This document shows positions 15,375 to 19,681 of a DNA stretch of 19,681 nucleotides, piece after piece. A model generated the notes under the pieces. The model saw nothing but the letters and a program-made list of their open reading frames with translations, was not told the origin of the DNA and did not search any database. Origin of the DNA: JBBPXY01 sp038200435 (GTDB lineage Bacteria; Actinomycetota; Thermoleophilia; Solirubrobacterales; Solirubrobacteraceae). The translations under genes and the position numbers were made by a program. The stretch spans positions 1 to 19,681 of the forward strand of contig JBBPXY010000026.1 of NCBI GenBank assembly GCA_038200435.1. Reading direction: 5' to 3'. Each line of letters starts with the position of its first letter. The first letter of the stretch is position 1.

Positions 15375-15829
15375 TTAGGAGGTATCTCCGCAGCTCACGC
15401 AAAGCGCCCGATTGGGGGAATGCCTGATGAGGTCGTTCGGCTCGATCGATCCGTTGCAGTGCGCGCAGCGTCCTTGGTACCGGGCGCGAATCCAGCGAGC
15501 CTGAGACATCTCCGGTCGCAATGCGTCGACCCGATCCAACCGAGGCGCGCGACGCGCGCCGGACGCCGGCGCATCGCGCGCGCCACCCGAAGAAGCACAA
15601 ACGCGACGAGGATCCCGACGATGACGGCTGCACCGACGCCGAGCACGTAGGGCGTCACGACCGCGCCCAGGCTCGCACGGGCACAATCAACGTCGCGCGC
15701 GGCATGGCAGCTAGCGCCCCGACCGGGCTGGTGGTGAACTGCCCAGTACAAGCCGGCCAGCCCACCAAGAGCGGGGGAGCTAAGCGCGGTGGACCGCAGC
15801 GCGGCTCCGAGCAGGTCCGATCGTGGCAT
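15375..15829 (-). pseudogene. Small membrane protein with C-terminal zinc ribbon, probable one-base break
   Basis: Starting at ATG 15829, one frame encodes an N-terminal part with two hydrophobic segments (LGGLAGLYWAVHH and YVLGVGAAVIVGILVAFVLL) separated by a loop with two Cys (SCHAARDVDC), then a basic stretch. The expected continuation LDRVDALRPEMSQARWIRA lies one frame over and ends with a zinc-ribbon-like module: YQGRCAHCNGSIEPND...ALCVSCGDTS, with two CxxC pairs. Adding one base near 15541 joins them into about 151 aa. It may be a base error or a real break. Function unknown; such modules usually bind zinc structurally. It is the only gene between the two cassette copies and reads against them. 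Confidence 0.5.
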
Positions 15830-15830
15830 C

Positions 15831-15849
15831 TGCCGGTTATCGGCCGGCA
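15831..15849 (-). promoter_or_regulatory. Inverted repeat abutting the start of the zinc-ribbon gene
   Basis: TGCCGG (15831-15836) and CCGGCA (15844-15849) flank a 7-base loop, and the structure ends one base before the start codon at 15829. It occupies the ribosome-binding position, so it could act as an operator or hide the start in an RNA hairpin. Confidence 0.4.
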
Positions 15850-15945
15850 ATCCACGCGACTGCAACCAAGGCCACGATGCTGCGCTCCCGTCCGCCCGAG
15901 GCGTTGGAGCCTGTCTCGTGAGGCGTCTCATCGGCCGTATCGCTT

Positions 15946-16107
15946 TAAAGCAAGACACCTGGCGGGACACTGTGGTGCCCTCTCGCCCCAGAAAAGGCTT
16001 GCATTCACTGGGTCTCGATAGTGGGGTCACCGCACCTCCGGTCCGGTGACCCCACTTCCTCGACATACAACACATGAATGTGTTGCCAGTGATCGGCAGG
16101 CAGGCAG
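15946..16107 (+). repeat. Duplicated hairpin cassette, copy B
   Basis: Second copy of the cassette at 14933-15087, same orientation, cores 1020 bases apart. The core is 15997-16107. Hairpin AGTGGGGTCACCG/CGGTGACCCCACT (16020-16032 with 16044-16056; loop differs by two bases from copy A), palindrome CAACACAT-GA-ATGTGTTG (16068-16085, identical to copy A) and GGCA x3 (16095-16107). Both cores are exactly 111 nt despite small internal indels. Confidence 0.85.
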
Positions 16108-16353
16108 TTGAAGGACGAGAGGGAAGAGATCAGGACCGACGAGATCAGGTCAGACGAAAGACAGCCAGAAGACGAAAAGGACAGTCAAGAGGAAGGAATC
16201 TGTACGAGCGAGAACGACGGGGAAAAGGGGGCGCAAGAGGAGCGGGCAATACGCGAAGGTCGGTGAATTGGATGAGCAGCGGTGCACGGGGGCGGACGGC
16301 GACCTCAGCGAGGAGTGACGACCGGGAGATCGTTCTGCGGAGGGGCGGCCCAG
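16108..16353 (+). other. Purine-rich tract following cassette B
   Basis: Same composition as tract A (46 of 60 purines in 16141-16200 and again in 16201-16260) but little base-by-base similarity, apart from AAGAGGAGCGGGCA (16235-16248). No gene is supported on either strand. The composition is conserved more than the sequence. Confidence 0.6.
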
Positions 16354-16380
16354 TAGCGGGGCGGGCGATTCGCGGCTTTG
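16354..16380 (+). repeat. Short repeat X, copy 2
   Basis: AGCGGGGCGGGCGATT and CGCGGCTTT closely match 14866-14891. It closes the duplicated region on the right, just before a strong hairpin. Confidence 0.55.
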
Positions 16381-16389
16381 ACGCCGGAG

Positions 16390-16450
16390 CTGGCGAAACG
16401 GTGCGGAGCCTAAACCACTGGGAGCCATAGCACTCCGGCTCCCTCGCCAG
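16390..16450. terminator. Nested stem structure at the 3' end of the abi gene
   Basis: The outer stem CTGGCGA (16390-16396)/TCGCCAG (16444-16450) directly stacks on the inner stem GGGAGCC (16420-16426)/GGCTCCC (16437-16443). It lies 23 bases beyond the stop of the - strand gene that ends at 16473, so it could terminate that gene and any + strand transcript from cassette B. There is no T-run. Confidence 0.5.
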
Positions 16451-16472
16451 TAGGTGCGTCATCGTCATTTGC

Positions 16473-17261
16473 CTACTCTGAGAGCACGAACGCGGTGATG
16501 CTGCACGCGGCTGCCGCGGCGAGTCGTGCGCAGCGCGCGGTCACATTTGGTTGGGATGCCCGTCCATGCCCGGAACCGACCGCGTTGCGCAGCTCGCCGA
16601 GGCGCTGCACGGTTGCAGCGAGGCTGCGTCCCACATCCCCGTCAGCCTTCTCGATGCCGGTTAATCCGAGCGTCTGCTTGAACAAGACCGGCAAATCCGC
16701 GTTACGCGGAGCAGTGCCGCCGGCGCGTTCGATCGCGAGCTTGCACGCCGCCTCCGCGAGGTCCTTGGCCGCGCCGACCGCCGAGGAGTAGCGCTCAGCA
16801 TCGAGCGCGGAGCGCAAGCTAACTAGTGGAACCGAGAGAGCTCGGTACTGCGGCGCTGAGAGCGCCCCTTCCAGCTGCGGCGAGAACACTCCGCCGAGCG
16901 TTGCATCGGTCAGCTCTTCACGACGTTGACGGCGGACACGGTCAGCTTCCGTGCGCCCGTTGAACGTAATGCGGTAGTCGCTGACTCGCGATAGGTCGTC
17001 TTGAGACCACATCATCGGCGGCGTCAGCGGTCTCGGGTCTCCGAGCGACAGAGGTCCGTGCTCCACGTAGCCAAAGCCGACGCACTCGCCGGCCCAACGC
17101 GCCGACGACATGTCGCTCCCTACGACCAGTCCGGCTTGCTGAGCGATGCCGTAGAGCTCGTGCCCGTAAATGACATAGCCGAGGCTGCTCTTCGCGAGGT
17201 GGTTATCAAGCGCAACCAGGAAATCCAGATAGTTCGCCACCGGCACATGTTCGCGGACCAA
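16473..17261 (-). CDS. Abortive infection protein with Abi_C-like C-terminal domain
   Basis: About 262 aa. The C-terminal half (about 140-262) matches my knowledge of the Abi_C domain of abortive-infection phage-defence proteins: AVGAAKDLAEAACKLAIERAG, a middle LPVLFKQTLGL, and the hallmark LGELRNAVGSGHGRASQP followed by an Ala-rich helix. R225-N-x5-H232 is an R-x6-H motif like that of HEPN ribonucleases. The N-terminal half (about 1-130) has no motif I recognise. The start is uncertain: TTG 17261, or a GTG about 15 bases inside; no good ribosome site is visible. Role inferred: RNA cleavage or growth arrest on phage infection. It is isolated, between cassette B and the SLT fragment. Confidence 0.75.
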   Translation of the reverse strand: MVREHVPVANYLDFLVALDNHLAKSSLGYVIYGHELYGIAQQAGLVVGSDMSSARWAGECVGFGYVEHGPLSLGDPRPLTPPMMWSQDDLSRVSDYRITFNGRTEADRVRRQRREELTDATLGGVFSPQLEGALSAPQYRALSVPLVSLRSALDAERYSSAVGAAKDLAEAACKLAIERAGGTAPRNADLPVLFKQTLGLTGIEKADGDVGRSLAATVQRLGELRNAVGSGHGRASQPNVTARCARLAAAAACSITAFVLSE

Positions 17262-17330
17262 CCGGACTCCAGCCGTGGAGAACCGCGGCGGCGAGAGGAG
17301 GGCGTCAAGCCGGTCGCGGGCGGAGGTTCC

Positions 17331-17816
17331 GTGGTCTCATGTCGGCGGGCGGCTGGGGGAGATGGTCACTCCTCGCTGCCGAGCTTTGTGCCGGCGCGGT
17401 TCGCGGCTCCGATCGCGACGGCGGCGCAGCGCTGGAACATCTCGGGCGCGCTGCTCGCGGCGCAGCTCTACGCCGAGTCCGGCTTCAACCCGTTCGCGGT
17501 CTCCGGAGCGGGTGCGCAGGGCATCGCGCAGTTCATGCCCGGCACGGCCGGGGCCTACGGGCTGCGCAACCCATTCGACGCCGCGCGCTCGATCGACGCG
17601 CAAGCCCACCTGATGCGCGACCTGCTGCGCCAGTTCGGGGCGGTGCCGTTGGCGCTGGCGGCCTACAACGCGGGCCCGGCGCCGGTGGCGCGGTGCGGTT
17701 GTGTGCCGGCGATTCCGGAGACGCAGGGGTACGTCGCGCGGATCCTCGGGCTGCTGGGCGGGGCGGGGCAGATCGGCGGGGCGGACTCGGGCCTAGGCGT
17801 GCGGCTCGTGAGCTGA
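17331..17816 (+). CDS. Lytic transglycosylase (SLT) domain protein, possibly 5'-truncated
   Basis: 161 aa from GTG 17331, with GGAGG four bases before it. It carries a complete soluble lytic transglycosylase domain that cleaves peptidoglycan glycan strands: catalytic E49 in LYAESGFNP, GAQGIAQFMPGTAG, LALAAYNAGP and ETQGYVARIL. No signal peptide or membrane helix precedes the domain, and the first ~20 residues look like non-coding carry-over. It may therefore be the tail of a larger phage, conjugation or wall-lysis protein cut on its 5' side, near the divergent abi start 70 bases away. Such enzymes are often carried by phages and conjugative elements, fitting the integrase context. Confidence 0.75.
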   Translation: MVSCRRAAGGDGHSSLPSFVPARFAAPIATAAQRWNISGALLAAQLYAESGFNPFAVSGAGAQGIAQFMPGTAGAYGLRNPFDAARSIDAQAHLMRDLLRQFGAVPLALAAYNAGPAPVARCGCVPAIPETQGYVARILGLLGGAGQIGGADSGLGVRLVS

Positions 17817-17953
17817 ATGCGCGGGTCGCAGGCGTACCGCTTCTCGCGCGCAGCGAGTGGTTGCGCCCCGCTGCCGGGTACTTCGTCCAAGCGGCGCAAG
17901 GCTTGATAGACCGAGAGCAATTCCTCGCGTCGACCGGCGCTAAGAACTTGTGA
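17813..17953 (+). other. Overlapping short coding tail in another frame
   Basis: Directly over the SLT stop, the +2 frame reads LNARVAGVPLLARSEWLRP, then AAGYFVQAAQGLIDREQFL, then ASTGAKNL, up to TGA 17953. It has protein-like composition (hydrophobic helix pattern, few rare residues) but no ATG/GTG/TTG start, only CTG at 17813. It may be the natural C-terminus of the SLT protein after a frameshift, or a separate remnant of a phage-type protein. Not identified. Confidence 0.35.
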
Positions 17954-18119
17954 CGACTGCGACTGTCCCGTTCCTGCGTGGAGCGGGGCGCCCCTGGCCC
18001 TGAGGTACTCGTGCCGCAAGCAGAGCAGGAAAGGAGAGACTTGTCAGCTCTCCATTGGACTGAGGTAGGTGCCGCCCGTCCGGGTCTGGCGAAACAGTCA
18101 TCTCGGTTACTCTTGCGCC

Positions 18120-18218
18120 GTGGCGAAGGGGAAGGGGCAGGGCGGATGGAAGAGGCGCGAGCACTGCATCTCCTCTCAGTTGGCACGGGCATTTCCTAGG
18201 CCATGTGGTGAAGGGTAG
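18120..18218 (+). CDS. Possible 32-aa basic small protein
   Basis: GTG 18120 opens a short frame (MAKGKGQGGWKRREHCISSQ then LARAFPRPCGEG) that ends three bases before the next gene. A TACTCT box (18108-18113) ends six bases upstream, the spacing expected for a leaderless actinobacterial transcript. The peptide is very basic at its N-terminus with two Cys. No family recognised; it could be a leader peptide, a small antitoxin-like partner or chance. Confidence 0.3.
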   Translation: MAKGKGQGGWKRREHCISSQLARAFPRPCGEG

Positions 18219-18221
18219 AGC

Positions 18222-19007
18222 GTGGATCCCCGGTTAGACGGCATCTTCCGGAAGCTCGACCGGGCAGACGCTCACTTGGAGAATCTTGAATCCGCTCTTG
18301 AGGGGTTCCTGGGCGGAAATCCATACCGCGTCGTCTCGCGGCAAGACCCCGATACCGGCGAGTGCGTCCTTTCCCGACAAGTGGTCAAACGGCCACCCTT
18401 GCTCGACTGGGGGGTGAGCATCGGGGAGATCGTTCACCACCTGCGATCTGCCCTGGACCATTTGACCTGGCAACTCGCGCTCATTCACCACCCCGACCGG
18501 GACCCCCCTCGCAATACGGCGTTCCCAGTCATTCACGACAACGACTCCAAGTTCGCCGACAGGGTCCGTACGACAACCACCGGCTTGAGCGCCCAAATGC
18601 GACGCGTCATCGAGGATTTGCAGCCGGCCCAACGATCGGATCGCCCTTGGGCCGACCCGCTTTGGGTTCTGCACAGACTCGCCAACGACGACAAACATCG
18701 GGTGCTTCTTCTCACCCAAGCCGTTACGGATGCGGTCGGTTACGTCGTGGACTTCCATCTCGAGGCCAAGATGGAGGCGTCTGGATTCATGTTGCTCGGC
18801 CGATTCGATGACGGTTCGGAGGTAGGTCGCCTTCCCGGCACGGCCGACTGCGAGGCGCTCGCAGCAAAGCTGAACGTCACCTACGGCATAGCGTTCGACC
18901 CAGAAGGGCCAGCGCGCGGACGGCCCGTGCTCACCCAACTCGAACTTTGCAGGGAAGCCGTTCGCAACGAAGTGATCCCGCGCTTTCTCCCATTCTTCGG
19001 CAGCTAA
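18222..19007 (+). CDS. Hypothetical protein with HEPN-like R-x4-H motif
   Basis: 261 aa from GTG 18222, preceded by GAAGGG at 18210-18215. I recognise the general type, an actinobacterial hypothetical protein, but not a named family. N-terminal helices (about 1-32, LDRADAHLENLESALEGFL), a beta segment (PYRVVSRQDPDTGECV), then a helix with HHLRSALDHLTWQL. In that helix R75-x4-H80 fits the HEPN ribonuclease signature. LHRLANDDKHRVLL follows at about 150-165, with a mixed beta C-terminus. All-soluble. Proteins of the HEPN class are common toxins and defence effectors, but no catalytic activity can be claimed from this motif alone. The possible 32-aa small gene lies three bases upstream. Confidence 0.7.
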   Translation: MDPRLDGIFRKLDRADAHLENLESALEGFLGGNPYRVVSRQDPDTGECVLSRQVVKRPPLLDWGVSIGEIVHHLRSALDHLTWQLALIHHPDRDPPRNTAFPVIHDNDSKFADRVRTTTTGLSAQMRRVIEDLQPAQRSDRPWADPLWVLHRLANDDKHRVLLLTQAVTDAVGYVVDFHLEAKMEASGFMLLGRFDDGSEVGRLPGTADCEALAAKLNVTYGIAFDPEGPARGRPVLTQLELCREAVRNEVIPRFLPFFGS

Positions 19008-19121
19008 CTGCCAAGCCGGTACTCCCCGTGAATGGATACTCGCCAATGGATGATTAGTCGCCCTGACCGGATGTCGGGCTGCGCCTGCTAGGGCCTTCGG
19101 GCGTAACAGCGAACGATCTTT

Positions 19122-19137
19122 CGGCTTGCGTAAGCCG
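19122..19137 (+). terminator. Small hairpin after the HEPN-like gene
   Basis: CGGCTT (19122-19127), loop GCGT, AAGCCG (19132-19137), about 115 bases after the stop. Short and without a T-run, so weak. Apart from this and the next hairpin I see nothing in 19008-19280. Confidence 0.3.
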
Positions 19138-19239
19138 GCAGTCCGCGTCTGTCCGAGGCCGCTGACGCCATTCAGACCTATCAGCTCCAACTTCTCGGTG
19201 CCGCCGTCACCGACCGTCGAGTGCGATGGTGGTGCATGG

Positions 19240-19268
19240 GCGCAAGCAAGGCGTCCGCTTGCTTGCGC
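19240..19268 (+). promoter_or_regulatory. 11-bp perfect hairpin just before the membrane-protein gene
   Basis: GCGCAAGCAAG (19240-19250), loop GCGTCCG, CTTGCTTGCGC (19258-19268), ending 12 bases before the GTG at 19281. It sits where a promoter or leader is expected, so an operator or translation-control hairpin is more likely than a terminator; not proven. Confidence 0.5.
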
Positions 19269-19280
19269 ATCCTCTGAGGC

Positions 19281-19583
19281 GTGGCGACTTTCGAGGAACG
19301 GATCTATGAGCTCGGTGCTGAGTCTTTGGCTGAGCAGGAGCGGCAGGTCGCTGAAGTGCGATCGCGCGGGTCGACCTTGTTGGCTGCGGGCGCGGTCATT
19401 GCGTCGTTACTCGCTAAGGGGGTTTTTGGCGGGAAGCACCCGTCGGGTGTGCTCGAAGTCGGAGTGACGGCGATCGGTCTTCTTGGGGCTGGGGGAGTGC
19501 TTGTGTTTGTGGTGCTCTTGCTTCGGCCCTACGAACTTGGCTTCAGTGTCAAGCCTGGCAGCACGTGGCCTGGTCCCCGGTGA
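19281..19583 (+). CDS. Small membrane protein with two helices
   Basis: 100 aa from GTG 19281. An amphipathic N-terminal helix rich in Glu and Gln (FEERIYELGAESLAEQERQ, about 4-27) is followed by two hydrophobic segments (about 32-50 and 59-81) and a short tail ending LRPYELGFSVKPGSTWPGPR. I do not recognise a named family; the layout resembles small membrane components seen among actinobacterial hypotheticals. The abrupt, Pro/Gly-rich end could mean a shortened C-terminus. It is preceded by a strong hairpin. Any functional link to the HEPN-like gene upstream is speculation. Confidence 0.65.
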   Translation: MATFEERIYELGAESLAEQERQVAEVRSRGSTLLAAGAVIASLLAKGVFGGKHPSGVLEVGVTAIGLLGAGGVLVFVVLLLRPYELGFSVKPGSTWPGPR

Positions 19584-19624
19584 TGCGTTGACAGCTTGTT
19601 AGTGCGGTTTTGATCGGCGTGGGG

Positions 19625-19663
19625 AGCGCTGGAGCCGAGCCCGGAGGGCGAGGCGGAGGCGCT
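19625..19663 (+). other. Hairpin with symmetrical purine internal loops
   Basis: AGCGCT-GGA-GCC-GA-GCCC, a GGA loop, then GGGC-GA-GGC-GGA-GGCGCT. The stems pair fully (one G-U), while the internal loops are GGA opposite GGA and GA opposite GA, i.e. tandem G-A. A second, exclusive hairpin can form from GCCGA/CCGGA (19634-19645) with TCCGG-TCGGC (19671-19680). This may be part of a structured RNA cut by the window edge. Confidence 0.4.
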
Positions 19664-19681
19664 TCTCACGTCCGGTCGGCC

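Noticed and set aside
15000..16085. Conserved - strand peptide frame through the cassette cores (VLYVEEVGSPDRR...ETQ, same stop in both)
   Set aside because: No start codon context; of the four codon differences two change the residue; the constraint is better explained by the stems.
14977..16107. Cassettes as integron attC sites
   Set aside because: Although hairpin-bearing repeats flank a gene, no GTTRRRY/RYYYAAC core pair is present at the stem ends and the enzyme next door is an ordinary tRNA-type integrase.
14977..16107. Cassettes as a CRISPR array
   Set aside because: Only two copies, 1 kb apart, with no regular spacers and no cas genes.
18284..18296. GAATCCGCTC as a second att copy of tRNA-Thr
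   Set aside because: Only about ten bases match the tRNA T arm, and similarity stops before the acceptor stem.
18234..19190. Long - strand open frame opposite the HEPN-like gene (318 codons)
   Set aside because: Shadow of the + strand gene; no family-like motifs, and the + frame has a ribosome site and protein-like pattern.
19584..19681. Start of a group II intron (GTGCG near 19601 and CACGTCCGGT near the end)
   Set aside because: The distance between the two motifs is far too short for intron domains and no reverse transcriptase is visible.

Overview
The window is very GC-rich DNA from a high-GC actinomycete. GTG starts are frequent, Shine-Dalgarno sites are often weak or absent, and there is a DUF1800/DUF1501 pair and actinobacterial-style FAD and flippase-like proteins. 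A Thermoleophilia/Solirubrobacterales-like lineage is my best guess; this is inference from gene style and content, not a search result. The first ~100 bases are almost only C and G runs and look like a contig-end artefact.

Left part (about 110-11,875) is chromosomal core. On the + strand: DNA polymerase III delta' (holB), undecaprenyl-diphosphatase (uppP) and a frame-broken coiled-coil repeat protein. On the - strand, reading right to left: a frame-broken YqgE/AlgH protein, then DUF1800, Tat-exported DUF1501, a His-rich cupredoxin, a coiled-coil protein, a PHP-domain phosphoesterase and a small membrane protein, possibly one long transcription unit. Back on the + strand: a flippase-like membrane protein and an FAD/NAD disulfide oxidoreductase.

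Right part (about 11,888-19,681) is accessory. It opens with a truncated alpha/beta-hydrolase remnant, a Phd/VapB-VapC toxin-antitoxin pair with clear palindromes at its start, and a decayed AbiEi/DUF559-like remnant. Next come tRNA-Thr(CGT) and, directly downstream, a complete tyrosine integrase, the classic layout of a tRNA-targeted integrative element. Beyond the integrase lies about 1.9 kb dominated by a duplicated non-coding cassette: a 111-nt core with a 13-14 bp perfect hairpin, an 8-bp palindrome and a GGCA run, each followed by a long purine-rich strand. Between the two copies sits a small membrane/zinc-ribbon gene. The cargo continues with an Abi_C-type abortive infection protein, an orphan SLT transglycosylase domain, a HEPN-like hypothetical protein and a two-helix membrane protein. 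The element runs off the right edge; no second att copy is visible.

Several otherwise well-conserved reading frames (coiled-coil repeat protein, YqgE, the hydrolase remnant, the zinc-ribbon protein) are each repaired by adding one base, usually G in a GC-rich run. Single-base assembly errors are therefore a serious alternative to true pseudogenes.

The least explained signal is the duplicated hairpin/purine cassette. It may be a structured RNA, a REP-like mobile repeat, or a recombination module of the island.
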